Source: CAZPXZ01 sp965221505 (GTDB lineage: Bacteria > Pseudomonadota > Alphaproteobacteria > Rhodobacterales > CAZPXZ01). Taken from it: a stretch of DNA of 64,000 bases. The notes beneath the pieces were generated by a model, which was not told the origin of the DNA, made no database searches, and saw nothing but the letters and a program-made list of their open reading frames with translations. This document shows positions 8,631 to 17,524 of this stretch, one piece after another; position 1 is the first letter of the stretch; the number at the start of each line of letters is the position of its first letter. Made by a program: the position numbers and the translations under genes. Location of the stretch: contig CBDCSI010000001.1 of the NCBI GenBank assembly GCA_965221505.1, positions 2,727,461 to 2,791,460 of the forward strand. Reading direction: 5' to 3'.

Positions 8631-9932
8631 CTACGCCGCACCCGGCAAGTCCTCGATGACCGGGCCGAGGCGATCCTCCAGCCCCTCGAACGCAAGTTCG
8701 TTCAGGAACTGCCGCCGCCACAGCAACCGTCGATCGGCGTCGCTCAGCTTGGCCAGGTCGCAAATCGCGTTCCAGTTTGCCAGGATCACAGAAACCTGCT
8801 CCCGAACGATGGCGAGCGCACGTTCCTCGGCAAGACAGAACTTGCTTGCCACGGCGAGGCAGAGCGACAGCTGGCTACGACGTTCTCGGCCGCGAATCCG
8901 CATGCCCTGGGAGGCTTCGCGCCCGACCCTGGATTGGGGACATATGTCGTAGGCTGGCGTAAGCGTCAGTCTCTCGCCGTCCCAGAAAGCGGCATGATTG
9001 CGGGCATGGTCGTCCGTGTTTCCGACGAGAATGTTGAACGTCATCCGCGCGAAGAGTTCCCGCAGGGTCTCGGCCGGGGCCGTGAAACGAGCCCGGACGA
9101 TGTCGGCCAACTCCTCGTAAGAGGCATGGGCCGCCATCAGTTCGTCGAGGCCAAACAAGGTCAGTGCCGAGACCATGGCGCGCCGAGTCCAACCCGTGTC
9201 CGAACGCTCACGATCGAACCGGCGGATCAATAGTACATCCCGGTTCATTGCCCGGAGAAGCCGCACGGACGCGACGTTCAACCCGGCGATGCCGGCGAGC
9301 CGCATTGCGACGAATTCGGCCTTCACGACGCTGTAGGTATCGATCGACGAGGAGAACTTGGCGATGTACTTGGCCTCACCTTGTCGAAGAAGCGCCTTGG
9401 GCCTTGCCCCGCCTATAGCGGTCCCGTACTGGAGCGCTTCGGCCAGGTCCGGCGCCAGCGGAAGGCCCTGCTCGACACGTTCGGCCGAGCTCAACAGGCC
9501 ATCGATCGTCTCGCTCTCAGACTCGCGGGGTTCGTAGACCCTGGGAGAGGACTGGAAGTCCAGCGCTCCGATGCGATCGGACCCGGAACGGAGCATGAAC
9601 GTGAGTTCGTCGAGTTCGGCGGTTCCTTCGACCTCGCTCCGGCCGCCGCAAAGGCGATGCGTGATGACCCTGCGTCCCCAAGCGTCGGGCGACGCATCGC
9701 GCAGGGAGTTCGCGATCAGGAGCGGCGGCTCCGGCATGACGATCCCGCCCTGCAGCGGCAACTCGGGCACGAATATTGGAATCGCGTCTTTCCTTGCGAG
9801 ATAGGACCGACCGTAGGTAAAGGCGAAGCAGCCGTCTTCAGCATGAATCCGACCCGCGACCACCGGCTCCGTTCTGCCCGGCAACCAGATCCAGACGAAC
9901 GCCTCCCTTGGCCTCGCTGCGTCAGAAGTCAT
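8631..9932 (-). CDS. hipA: HipA serine/threonine kinase toxin
   Basis: A 433-residue HipA. The N-terminal domain carries GRSYLARKDAIPI and SLRDASPDAWGRRV; the kinase fold follows with the glycine-rich IGGARPKALL (173-182), YIAKFSS (Lys192), LLIRRFDR, the catalytic NTDDHARN (305-312, Asp307) and LTPAYDI (Asp329). In E. coli, HipA phosphorylates glutamyl-tRNA synthetase and induces dormancy. The length and all key residues are intact. It overlaps the upstream hipB stop by 11 bases and is transcribed from the promoter upstream of hipB. It is the only apparently undamaged toxin-antitoxin module in this part of the window. Confidence 0.93.
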   Translation of the reverse strand: MTSDAARPREAFVWIWLPGRTEPVVAGRIHAEDGCFAFTYGRSYLARKDAIPIFVPELPLQGGIVMPEPPLLIANSLRDASPDAWGRRVITHRLCGGRSEVEGTAELDELTFMLRSGSDRIGALDFQSSPRVYEPRESESETIDGLLSSAERVEQGLPLAPDLAEALQYGTAIGGARPKALLRQGEAKYIAKFSSSIDTYSVVKAEFVAMRLAGIAGLNVASVRLLRAMNRDVLLIRRFDRERSDTGWTRRAMVSALTLFGLDELMAAHASYEELADIVRARFTAPAETLRELFARMTFNILVGNTDDHARNHAAFWDGERLTLTPAYDICPQSRVGREASQGMRIRGRERRSQLSLCLAVASKFCLAEERALAIVREQVSVILANWNAICDLAKLSDADRRLLWRRQFLNELAFEGLEDRLGPVIEDLPGAA

Positions 9933-10257
9933 CGACGACCTCGTGCCGAGGTTTGCGGACCGAAGCCGGCAGGAGTGCTAGCTTGTCGTCTACGCGCTCG
10001 ATCTGCGGAGCCAGAGTCGTCGCCTCGGGAACGAATAAGCCGACTCCCGCGATAGTCGCAGCCTCGAACACGAGCCCAACGGCGACCGTGGGGTTTCCCT
10101 TCTCGATCGACTGCAGGGTGCTTCTCGCGACCCCGACGCGCTCGGCAAGTTCGTGTTCGGACATGCGACGCCGCTTGCGGGCAAGCCGAATCCGCTTGCC
10201 CAAGAGGCGAAGCGCCTCTTCGGTGCGCCGCGAACGTGTACGAGGGATGCTTGTCAT
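9922..10257 (-). CDS. hipB: HipB-type XRE-family antitoxin
   Basis: A 111-residue protein with an N-terminal helix-turn-helix: IRLARKRRRMSEHELAERVG then VARSTLQSIEKGNPTVAVG. The C-terminal tail is longer than in E. coli HipB and ends RKPRHEVVDDF, suited to contacting HipA. It would bind the operator upstream and repress hipBA, and bind HipA to block it. The ATG at 10257 lies inside a TGTCATGACA palindrome, so the repressor may cover its own start codon. Confidence 0.92.
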   Translation of the reverse strand: MTSIPRTRSRRTEEALRLLGKRIRLARKRRRMSEHELAERVGVARSTLQSIEKGNPTVAVGLVFEAATIAGVGLFVPEATTLAPQIERVDDKLALLPASVRKPRHEVVDDF

Positions 10258-10318
10258 GACAAAGGTGATTGACCTACTTGGCGGTCATGAGACTACTCAT
10301 GACTGATATGCCGGTCAA
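10252..10318 (-). promoter_or_regulatory. hipBA promoter with overlapping palindromic operators
   Basis: On the minus strand a TTGACC -35 (10313-10318) and a TAGTCT -10 (10290-10295) are 17 bases apart. A perfect palindrome, GTCATGAGACTACTCATGAC at 10284-10303, spans the -10. A second site with the same core, TGTCATGACA at 10252-10261, covers the hipB start codon. Two copies of one core around the promoter and start fit HipB autoregulation, with the first site blocking polymerase. Binding by HipB is inferred. Confidence 0.72.
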
Positions 10319-10840
10319 GAATACCTGTTCCTGTCGTGAACGGCAACTCCATCTCGGTTCCGGCAACAGGCAAATTCTTACCCAGCATCCGACTCGCGAC
10401 ATAACTCGACAACAGAATCGGGAATTCTCCGGCACTTTCTCAACCGGATATCGGACGCGACCTGTTCATGCACGCCTGCGCTGGGACTGCATCGGCGGTC
10501 GGATTTCCCCACACCGTGTCCGGCGGGCGGGTAGCCCTACAGCGCGCCCAAGAGAGACTCGTCCAGACTGGAGTTTCGCACTCATCGACTCCCGGCCGCC
10601 GTCCCGGGGCTACTCTCGCAGATTTCCACCGTCCACGGGGTGCGCAATCATGCAGGACGAGAAGTGAACTGAGGCCCCGCTGATTCCCGCCCAGTCCCCT
10701 GCTATCCGTTGTAGTGAACGCACCGGAACCCGGCGAGGTAGCGTCAGTTCCCGTCAACGAAGAACGGGCGATCGGTCATCGCGCATCACGAGGCTCTACG
10801 CGACAGGGAGCAGACGGCCCCGCAAGCGACCGCCGTTCCA
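10319..10840. other. Intergenic stretch, no gene recognised
   Basis: No recognisable coding or RNA feature between the hipBA promoter and the second hicB relic. The short open frames have no family motifs. Confidence 0.4.
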
Positions 10841-11055
10841 GTGAAGCCGAAGACGCAACGGAAACTCTCCACGGTCGTCTGGCGAGAAGGCATGGGACAC
10901 GTTGCGCTTTGTCGGGAATTGGACGTGGCCAGCCAGGGAACGAGCGCTATCGAAGCGCAACGAACCTGGAGAAAGCGTCGGCGCAGCTCTTCGAATCGGC
11001 ATCGCGCATAGAGATCGAGCGCCGTGCGAGCCAGGGAAGCCTGCGTCTCGCGCAT
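10841..11055 (+). pseudogene. Second hicB-like antitoxin, frameshifted relic
   Basis: From a GTG at 10841 the frame reads QRKLSTVVWREGMGHVALC then RELDVASQGTSAIEAQ, the HicB N-terminal half. It then diverges and stops at 11009-11011. The expected continuation, NLEKASAQLFESASRIEIERR, is present in a neighbouring frame over about 10966-11030. No hicA-like sequence follows. It resembles but is not a close copy of the hicB at 8161, so it is an independent decayed module rather than a fresh duplication. Confidence 0.65.
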
Positions 11056-11302
11056 CGAGGCAGCGCTGGAGAACCGCGCGTCCGGCCGACCGCCGAAGCC
11101 CCCCGGAATCGTCGGAAAATAGCGACGAGGCAGCGCTTCGGGGACTCCCGACTGGAACCCTCGCGGCCCCGGCGGCGAATCCGAGCCGACCGCGAATCGA
11201 TACGCGAAGGGGCCGACCCGGGGAAGCCGTCCGTACGGCTGCGGAGCTTCGTCAGCTACTCGGCGCAGTCCGAACGGCTGCCCGCCGGGCCTGCAGAGCC
11301 GG

Positions 11303-12592
11303 TCAGGACCCCTCCGCCAGCTTCTTCACCTCTGCGATCTCCTCTAGCGTCACGGTATCGACGGTGACGAATCCTCCGTCCCTCGCCTGCAGCACGTCCA
11401 CCTCGCCCGAGACGTTGCCGAGCGAGTCGAACGCGACCGGTCCGGTAACGCCGACATAGGCGACCGGCTTTCCTTCCTGAATCATACGAAGCCCGGCCTC
11501 GAATCCGTCGACGCCGGCAACGAAGGGCTCCCCGTCGGGACCGGTGATGTCGCGCACGATCACGGCCAGGTTCGACCCCGTCGGCTCCACGCCGCGAAGA
11601 TCGGCCGCGACGTTGGCCAGCGCGATCAGCGCGGCGGCGTCGTAACCCGTCGTCCTGCCCGGGCCGCCGTCGATCTCCAGCTCGCAGCAGCGCTGCAGAT
11701 CCCCGTTTACGATCTCGTACGATTCGTTGGTGCGATTCGCGGAGGAAATGAACCAGCCGTTGGCCAGCGCCTCCTCCCCGACCGCGTTCAGGAATTCGGG
11801 ATCGTTGGTGCCCTGCGGAAACACGTAGCCCTCCGCTCCGCCGAACGAGATCCAGTCGCGCATCAGCTTGGCGCCGTCCTGCGGCGTCGCGACCATGTAG
11901 ACGCCGTCCGGCGCGCCCTCCAGCGCCTTGTTCACTTCGGAGCGATAGGAGGCCTGCTCGGCGTTGTACGCCACGACGTTGGCGAGCGATCCGCCGAGGG
12001 CCCGATACGCGCGGCCGAATTCCGCCGTGTTGTTCGCGCCCCAGTCGTTGTTGAGATGGATGACGGCCATGTTGCGGAACCCGGCGTCATACGCCGTCTT
12101 CGCCGCCGCGACCGCCTGCAGCGCGTCCGTCACCATCGTGCGGAAGAACAACCCCCCGGTGGCGCCCTCCCGCGCCATCTGGGTGAAGCTCGGCGACGTC
12201 GACGCAACGGCGATCATCAGGACGCCGCGATCGACCGTCACGGAGGTCAGGAGCGGTCCGGTGATGCCGGAAGAGATCGGCCCGACCAGCGAGGTCGCCC
12301 CCTCGATGTCGATCAGCTTCTGGGCCGCGTCCACCCCGACCGAGGGCTGGGTCTGCGAGTCGCGGACGTCGTAGGCGAGCGCACACCCCTCCCCGATCCG
12401 CATCCTGGCTTCCTCGACCTGACGCACGGCCAGTTCCGCCGCCCGCGAAATCGGCACTCCGAAGGTCCCGTAGCTCCCGGTCAGCGAGAGCACGCTGCCG
12501 ACGGTCCGCGTGCAGTCGTCGGCGCGAGCGCCCGCGGCGAGCGTCGCGGCCGCCGCCAGCGCGAGACAGGCAACCTGCGCTTGTTTTCTCAT
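11303..12592 (-). CDS. Branched-chain-type ABC transporter substrate-binding protein
   Basis: A 429-residue periplasmic protein of the Peripla_BP_6 (LivJ-like) class. The signal peptide is MRKQAQVACLALAAAATLAA with cleavage after GARA. The mature part starts with the typical VGSVLSLTGSYGTFG, followed by KLIDIEGATSLVGPISSG, FFRTMVTDALQ and YDAAALIALANVA. Its ATG at 12592 follows a GGGAGGAG site. It is divergent from the two ATPase and two permease genes and should deliver the ligand to them. Ligands in this class include branched amino acids, amides and urea, and sequence alone does not choose among them. Confidence 0.9.
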   Translation of the reverse strand: MRKQAQVACLALAAAATLAAGARADDCTRTVGSVLSLTGSYGTFGVPISRAAELAVRQVEEARMRIGEGCALAYDVRDSQTQPSVGVDAAQKLIDIEGATSLVGPISSGITGPLLTSVTVDRGVLMIAVASTSPSFTQMAREGATGGLFFRTMVTDALQAVAAAKTAYDAGFRNMAVIHLNNDWGANNTAEFGRAYRALGGSLANVVAYNAEQASYRSEVNKALEGAPDGVYMVATPQDGAKLMRDWISFGGAEGYVFPQGTNDPEFLNAVGEEALANGWFISSANRTNESYEIVNGDLQRCCELEIDGGPGRTTGYDAAALIALANVAADLRGVEPTGSNLAVIVRDITGPDGEPFVAGVDGFEAGLRMIQEGKPVAYVGVTGPVAFDSLGNVSGEVDVLQARDGGFVTVDTVTLEEIAEVKKLAEGS

Positions 12593-12646
12593 TCTTGTCT
12601 CCTCCCTTCGCCCGGTTCGCTTCGAACCCGGCCGATGCGTTCCCTT

Positions 12647-12675
12647 GCGCCGGACTTCGCCAAGCCGTCCGGCGC
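12647..12675. promoter_or_regulatory. Palindrome in the divergent transporter control region
   Basis: The 218-base gap between the divergent binding-protein and ATPase genes must hold both promoters. A perfect inverted repeat GCGCCGGAC / GTCCGGCGC with an 11-base spacer lies at 12647-12675, a plausible site for a shared dimeric regulator. On the minus strand AATACT at about 12701-12706 could be a -10. No regulator gene is adjacent. Confidence 0.4.
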
Positions 12676-12810
12676 CTCGTCCCGCAAGAGTATTCGCAAG
12701 CCGGAACGCAATCAATTTCTCCGGACCGATACGGAGGCCCCGACGCGCGTTGCGAACGGCGCCCTGCCCGCATAGCCTTCGTTGCAGCTGCCGCTGCCGC
12801 CGCCGGATCC

Positions 12811-13629
12811 ATGAACGCTCTCGACCCCGCTCCCTCCGCCGATCCGGACGCGATCCTCAGGGTCGAGAATCTGGTCAAGGAATACGACGGGATCCGCGCC
12901 GTCGACGGCGTGTCCTTCACGGTCCGGCGCGGCACCGTCACCGGTCTGATCGGGCCGAACGGAGCCGGGAAGACCACCACCTTCGACATGATCGCCGGCG
13001 AGACGAGACCCTCCGGGGGCGCCGTCCGCTTCCGGAACCGGGACGTCACCGGATTTCCCTCCCACCGGATGTACCGCTCCGGACTCGCCCGCACGTTCCA
13101 GATTCCGCGACCGTTCGGCCGGATGACGGTGCTCGAGAACCTGATGACCGCACCGCTCCGGCAGCGCGGCGAGCGTTTCTGGGCCAACTGGGTACAGCCC
13201 CGGACCGTGCGGCGCGAAGAGCGCGCCCTCCGCGATCGCGCGACCGAAATCCTGCGATTTCTGGAACTGGAGCGGCTCGGCGAGGAGGCGGCCGGCGAGC
13301 TGTCCGGCGGACAGACGAAGCTCCTCGAACTCGGACGCGCACTGATGTCCGATCCGGAGCTGATCCTGCTCGACGAGCCCGGCTCCGGCGTGAATCCGGC
13401 GCTCCTCGACGCCGTGATCGACCGCATCCGCCGGCTGAACGAACGGGGACTGACGTTTCTGGTCATCGAACACAAGATGGAGCTGGTCCGGAGGTTGTGC
13501 GATCCGGTCGTCGTCCTCGCCGGCGGGGCGCTCCTCCTCGAAGGAGGGTGCCGGGAGGTCTGCGAGGACGAACGCGTGATCGAGGCCTTTCTCGGCAGCC
13601 CGGATCCCCATCATGGCGCCGGGCGCTGA
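12811..13629 (+). CDS. livG: ABC transporter ATP-binding protein, LivG-like
   Basis: A 272-residue cytoplasmic ATPase. Walker A is GPNGAGKT (48-55), the signature is LSGGQTKLLELGRAL, and Walker B is LILLDEPGSGVNP, followed by the switch histidine in VIEHKM. The long insertion with ARTFQIPRPFGRMTVLENLM and the WANW segment mark the LivG branch. The ATG at 12811 is chosen because the family begins shortly before ILRVENLVKEYDG; upstream codons in this frame look non-coding. It overlaps the next gene by 17 bases and starts the plus-strand transporter operon. Confidence 0.92.
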   Translation: MNALDPAPSADPDAILRVENLVKEYDGIRAVDGVSFTVRRGTVTGLIGPNGAGKTTTFDMIAGETRPSGGAVRFRNRDVTGFPSHRMYRSGLARTFQIPRPFGRMTVLENLMTAPLRQRGERFWANWVQPRTVRREERALRDRATEILRFLELERLGEEAAGELSGGQTKLLELGRALMSDPELILLDEPGSGVNPALLDAVIDRIRRLNERGLTFLVIEHKMELVRRLCDPVVVLAGGALLLEGGCREVCEDERVIEAFLGSPDPHHGAGR

Positions 13630-14371
13630 ACCGCTGTTGCAGGCATGCGGGCTGGTCGCCGGCTATCGCCCCGGCGCACCCGTCCTGCACGGCGTCGACC
13701 TCGCCGTCGGGCCCGGCGAAATCGTTGCGCTGCTCGGTCCGAACGGCGCCGGAAAGTCGACCCTGGTGAAGGCGATCGCCGGTCTGGTGCCGGTCGAATC
13801 GGGAACCGTCCGGTTCCTCGGCGGAGACCTGACGAGGCTTCCCACGCACCGCCGGGTGCGCAGCGGCTTGATCTACGTGCCGCAATCGCGCAACGTGTTC
13901 GCGAGGCTCACGGTAGAGGACAATCTGAGACTGGGCGCCCTGCGCGACCCGGAGGCGGTCGAGGAGCGCAGAAGCCGGGTGCTGGAGCTGTTTCCGGACC
14001 TGCGGCCGCGTCTCGGCGGACGCGCCGGAACCCTGTCCGGCGGCCAGCGCCAGATGGTCGCCGTCGGCCGGGCGCTCATGGCGGCGCCCCGGCTCCTGAT
14101 CGTCGACGAACCCTCGGCCGGCCTCTCTCCGCTCGTCTCCCGGTCGGTGTTCCGGCAGCTCGCGCAGGTGCGCGATACCGGCGTCGCGATCCTGATGGTC
14201 GAACAGAACACGCGCGCCGCCCTGGAGGTCGCCGACCGCGCATCCGTCCTGGTCGAGGGACGGGAGGCCCTTCGGGGCGACGCGCAGGAACTCCTCGCCG
14301 ATCGGGGCCTCGGGTCCCTGTACCTGGGAACCGGGTCCATGCGGGCCGGCGCGAGCGGGGCGCCAGGATGA
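13613..14371 (+). CDS. livF: ABC transporter ATP-binding protein, LivF-like
   Basis: A 252-residue ATPase with Walker A GPNGAGKST (42-50), the LivF-typical LIYVPQSRNVFARLTVEDNL, signature LSGGQRQMVAVGRAL, Walker B LLIVDEPSAGLSP and switch region MVEQNTRAALEVADRA. It pairs with the preceding LivG-like ATPase to form the heterodimeric motor. The C-terminal ten residues (GSMRAGASGA) are extra and low-complexity. The stop overlaps the permease start as ATGA. Confidence 0.92.
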   Translation: MAPGAEPLLQACGLVAGYRPGAPVLHGVDLAVGPGEIVALLGPNGAGKSTLVKAIAGLVPVESGTVRFLGGDLTRLPTHRRVRSGLIYVPQSRNVFARLTVEDNLRLGALRDPEAVEERRSRVLELFPDLRPRLGGRAGTLSGGQRQMVAVGRALMAAPRLLIVDEPSAGLSPLVSRSVFRQLAQVRDTGVAILMVEQNTRAALEVADRASVLVEGREALRGDAQELLADRGLGSLYLGTGSMRAGASGAPG

Positions 14372-15264
14372 TCCAGTATCTCGCCGACGGGCTGGTCAAC
14401 GCATCGATTATCGCCCTCGGGGCGATCGGCCTCAGCATGACTTACAACATCCTGCGATTCGCCAATTTCGCCCAAGGCGAGATTCTGACGCTCGGCGCCT
14501 ATCTGACCCTACTGTGCGTGAATCTGCTCGGCCTCGGAGTCGGCGCCATGGGGCCGGTCGCGTTCGGCTGGCCGCTGCTCGTCTCCATGGCGGCAGCCGG
14601 GATCGCGACCGGCCTCGTCGTCCTGCTGGTCGACAGCCTGGTCTTCCGCCCGCTCCGCGCACGCAACGCTTCGCGCATTACCGTCATCATGGCCGCCTTC
14701 GGCCTGTCGCTGATGGGACGCAACCTGACCACCCTCATCGCCGGCGGCGAACCGGCCTACTACGATTTCTTCATCCCGAAGTCCTTCGAGCTCGCGCCCG
14801 GGTTGCGCATCCGCCCCGACGACCTCGCCGTCGTGGCGGTCAGCGCCGTCGCGTTCGTCCTGCTTTTCCTATTTCTGAACCGGACCTCGCTCGGCCGCCA
14901 GATGCGCGCCGCGGCCGAGAACCCGACCCTGGCCGAGACCGTCGGCATCGACGTCCGTGCGGTGATCCGGGCGACCTGGCTCATCGGCGCTTCGCTGGCG
15001 ACGGCTGCCGGAGTCCTGCTCGCGCACAACACGCAGCTGCGCCCGGAAATGGGTTTCGACATGCTTCTGCCGATGTTCGGGGCGCTGATTCTCGGCGGCG
15101 CGACCAACCTCTGGGGCACCCTGCTCGGCGCGCTGGTCATCGGCCTGACCGAGGCGCTCGCGGTGGCCGTCGGACTGTCCGGCTATCGCGCCGGCGTCGC
15201 CTTTCTGGTGATCCTCGCCTTCCTTCTCTTTCGCCCGCACGGGCTCATGGGGAGGCCCGGATGA
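14368..15264 (+). CDS. livH: ABC transporter permease, LivH-like
   Basis: A 298-residue inner-membrane permease with about eight hydrophobic helices. Landmarks are IIALGAIGLSMTYNILRFAN then FAQGEILTLGAYL near the N-terminus, the coupling loop RTSLGRQMRAAAENPTLAETVGID and the C-terminal GALILGGATNLWGTLLGA. These define the LivH branch. It is translationally coupled to its neighbours on both sides (four-base overlaps). Confidence 0.92.
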   Translation: MIQYLADGLVNASIIALGAIGLSMTYNILRFANFAQGEILTLGAYLTLLCVNLLGLGVGAMGPVAFGWPLLVSMAAAGIATGLVVLLVDSLVFRPLRARNASRITVIMAAFGLSLMGRNLTTLIAGGEPAYYDFFIPKSFELAPGLRIRPDDLAVVAVSAVAFVLLFLFLNRTSLGRQMRAAAENPTLAETVGIDVRAVIRATWLIGASLATAAGVLLAHNTQLRPEMGFDMLLPMFGALILGGATNLWGTLLGALVIGLTEALAVAVGLSGYRAGVAFLVILAFLLFRPHGLMGRPG

Positions 15265-16298
15265 TGGAAGGCGTCGTCTCCTTCCTGGTCTTCTTCCTGA
15301 TCGTGGCGAGCTTCTACTCGCTCAGCGCCCTCGGCCTCAATCTGCAATGGGGCGCCGCGGGACTGTTCAACGTCGGCGTCGTCGGGTTTTTCGCCGTCGG
15401 CGCCTACGCCTCCGCGATCGTGACCGGACCCTCCTATCCCGATACCGCGTTCGGCGGGTTCGGCTTGTGGTTCCCGCTCGGGTTCCTGGCCGCCATGGCC
15501 GCATCCGGACTCGCCGCCCTCGTCGTCGGTCTGGCGACCCTGCGACTCCGGGAGGACTTCCTCGCAATCTCGACCTTCGGAATCGCGGTCAGCATCCAGC
15601 TCGTCGCCCTGAACCTCGAATCCCTCACCCGCGGCCCGGACGGCATGTACGGCATTCCCCGTCCGCTTTCCGGCTACTTCGACCGGCCGCTCGCCGACAA
15701 CGCGCTCTACCTGCTCCTGTGCCTCACCCTCACCGGCGCCGTCTACTGGATGTTCGAGCGGATGGTCCGCTCGCCCTGGGGCCGGGCGCTCCGCGCCATT
15801 CGCGAAGACGAGACGGCGGCCGCCGCCCTGGGCAAGAACGTGTTCGCGATGCGGCTGCAGGCCTTCGTCCTGGGATCGTCCGTCTTCGGACTCGCGGGCG
15901 CGCTCTACGCGCACTTCCTCGGCTTCATCAGTCCGATCGATTTCCTGCCGATCTTCACCTTCCAGGTGTTCGTGATGCTGATCGTCGGCGGCAGCGGCAA
16001 CAATCTCGGCGCGCTGCTCGGCGGCGTCGTGGTCTGGGGAATCTGGTCGGCCAGCGACGCGCTCATCGCCGCATTGCTGCCGTCAGAATGGAAGGCGCCC
16101 GCCGCTGCCCTTCGAATCGTCTTGATCGGACTGGTGCTGGTCCTGACGCTCCTGTACCGACCGGCCGGCATCCTGCCCGAACGCCGCGTCGTATCGGACG
16201 AAGCCCGGATGCGCGATTCCCGCCGGGCACCTGGCGTCGACGGGGATTCGCCTCGTTCCCGGCCTGCCGCAACTCAGGATCGGGACTACCGAAAGTAA
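15261..16298 (+). CDS. livM: ABC transporter permease, LivM-like
   Basis: A 345-residue partner permease. It shows YSLSALGLNLQWGAAGLFNVG, TLRLREDFLAISTFGIA, the coupling loop SPWGRALRAIREDETAAAALG and LIVGGSGNNLGALLGG, all LivM hallmarks. Two adjacent ATG codons (15261 and 15264) could start it; the first overlaps the livH stop. After the last helix (LYRPAGILPERR) there is a charged 35-residue tail of low complexity. Its end overlaps the convergent pRiA4b-like relic by 13 bases. Confidence 0.92.
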   Translation: MMEGVVSFLVFFLIVASFYSLSALGLNLQWGAAGLFNVGVVGFFAVGAYASAIVTGPSYPDTAFGGFGLWFPLGFLAAMAASGLAALVVGLATLRLREDFLAISTFGIAVSIQLVALNLESLTRGPDGMYGIPRPLSGYFDRPLADNALYLLLCLTLTGAVYWMFERMVRSPWGRALRAIREDETAAAALGKNVFAMRLQAFVLGSSVFGLAGALYAHFLGFISPIDFLPIFTFQVFVMLIVGGSGNNLGALLGGVVVWGIWSASDALIAALLPSEWKAPAAALRIVLIGLVLVLTLLYRPAGILPERRVVSDEARMRDSRRAPGVDGDSPRSRPAATQDRDYRK

Positions 16299-16732
16299 GC
16301 GGCAACCTGCGCGAGCCGCGCCCGTATCGCGCCTTCGCCCATGTCGTCGGGGTCGAATCCGCGCTCCTGCCACTCCAGCCGTTCCTCGCGCCGGACGCGT
16401 TCCGCGTCGTTTCTCGCCTCCAGCAACCGGTCGTAGCCCCACATCCCGCCAATGTCCTCAGGCGGCGCGTTGCGCTCTCCGTCGAAGAACTCCGGATACG
16501 ATACGCCCTCCTCGTCGACTTTCGGATCGGACGCCGCAGGGTACCGACACGGACGGTGCGCATAGTACGCGCGGGGATCCTTCTTCGCCGTCAGGAAATT
16601 CTCCTATCCCGGAACGCCGCCCGTATCCTCCGGCGCAAGACGCCGCGCTCGGTCCGCACAGGCGGGATTCCCGGCGCCCGACCGCAGTTCGAAAGCGGAC
16701 TCGATCCCGACCCGTTCGTTGCGTGCGATATC
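16286..16732 (-). pseudogene. Third pRiA4b ORF-3-like copy, interrupted
   Basis: One minus-strand frame reads NPACADRARRLAPEDTGG, VPG, then TAG at 16604-16606, then ENFLTAKKDPRAYYAH and APPEDIGGMWGYDRLLEARN, ending in ARLAQVAAYFR. The PPEDIGG-GY motif is shared with the two intact upstream genes. The TAG replaces the tyrosine of the family GGVPGYE motif, so one substitution breaks the frame. The N-terminal beta-strand domain (RIDL...RPPIWRR) is missing, although the copy follows 18 bases after the intact gene at 16751. An alternative is a short real product from within 16286-16603. Confidence 0.6.
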
Positions 16733-16750
16733 TTACGGAACCGCAATGGC

Positions 16751-17347
16751 TCACGGCTTCCTGCGACGTCCTCCGGAGTTCCTCCGGCGACGCGCCGCAA
16801 TCTCCGCTACGGACGTCCGCGCGTCCTTCCACGCCTCGCCGTCCTCTTCGTAGGTTCCGTACCACTGCACCGTCTCTTCGTACTCCGGGTCGGCAGGATT
16901 TCGCAACAGCGCGAGGTACGCCCCAAATCCGTGCACGCCGCCGATATTCTCCGGGGGACGCCGGCGCCTGCCCCCGATCAGCGCCGGATACGCGGCGTCC
17001 CCGTCGCCTTCACGGACGTCCTCGACGAGAAGTTTGTGCACCCAGTCGTCGCCGAAGTCGTAGGTGTAGCCGAACCGGCGAATCCCCTGCCGGATCAGCG
17101 CCCGGATCCGGATGTTCCTCGAGTCGTAGACGACGGAGGAGTCGTCGTTCAGTTCGTATTCCGGGGGAGCGAACGAGTTCGTGCCGATCGTGAACTCGTG
17201 AAGATGGCCGCCTGCCCAGCCGAAGGCGGCCTGGATCACTTCGTGCAATTCGTGCAGCGTCAACGCGACCGGCACGTCGACGCGCCGCCAGATCGGCGGC
17301 CGGATCCCGCGCAAGTCGATTCGGATGCGTGCGATCGATTCGTTCAT
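16751..17347 (-). CDS. pRiA4b ORF-3-like protein (downstream copy)
   Basis: A 198-residue member of the plasmid pRiA4b ORF-3 family. It begins IARIRIDLRGIRPPIWRRVD, followed by LTLHELHEVIQAAFGWAGGH, LHEFTIG, YTYDFGDDWVHKLLVED and PPENIGGVHGFGAYL, and ends in a basic tail RRRRNSGGRRRKP. The function is unknown; members are often near mobile elements. It has a GGGAGGAGG ribosome site and is a paralogue of the gene at 17525-18151. Confidence 0.85.
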   Translation of the reverse strand: MNESIARIRIDLRGIRPPIWRRVDVPVALTLHELHEVIQAAFGWAGGHLHEFTIGTNSFAPPEYELNDDSSVVYDSRNIRIRALIRQGIRRFGYTYDFGDDWVHKLLVEDVREGDGDAAYPALIGGRRRRPPENIGGVHGFGAYLALLRNPADPEYEETVQWYGTYEEDGEAWKDARTSVAEIAARRRRNSGGRRRKP

Positions 17348-17524
17348 GGCCCGGGTATCCTCCTCCCGTTGTCACATCCTCGACCGATGCCCGTGGGCGC
17401 CGAACGCACGGTCCCGATCGCCATCGGCCGGCCGGCTCCGTTCGCCCACGCGCCCCTTCGCAGCCCCGAACGAGGCGGAGCGGACCGCGCCGGGACGCCC
17501 GCGACCCGCCGAAGCCGCGACGGT

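Noticed and set aside
12087..13475. Minus-strand open frame spanning the divergent control region and livG
   Set aside because: It runs antisense through the Walker motifs of livG and out of frame through the binding-protein gene.
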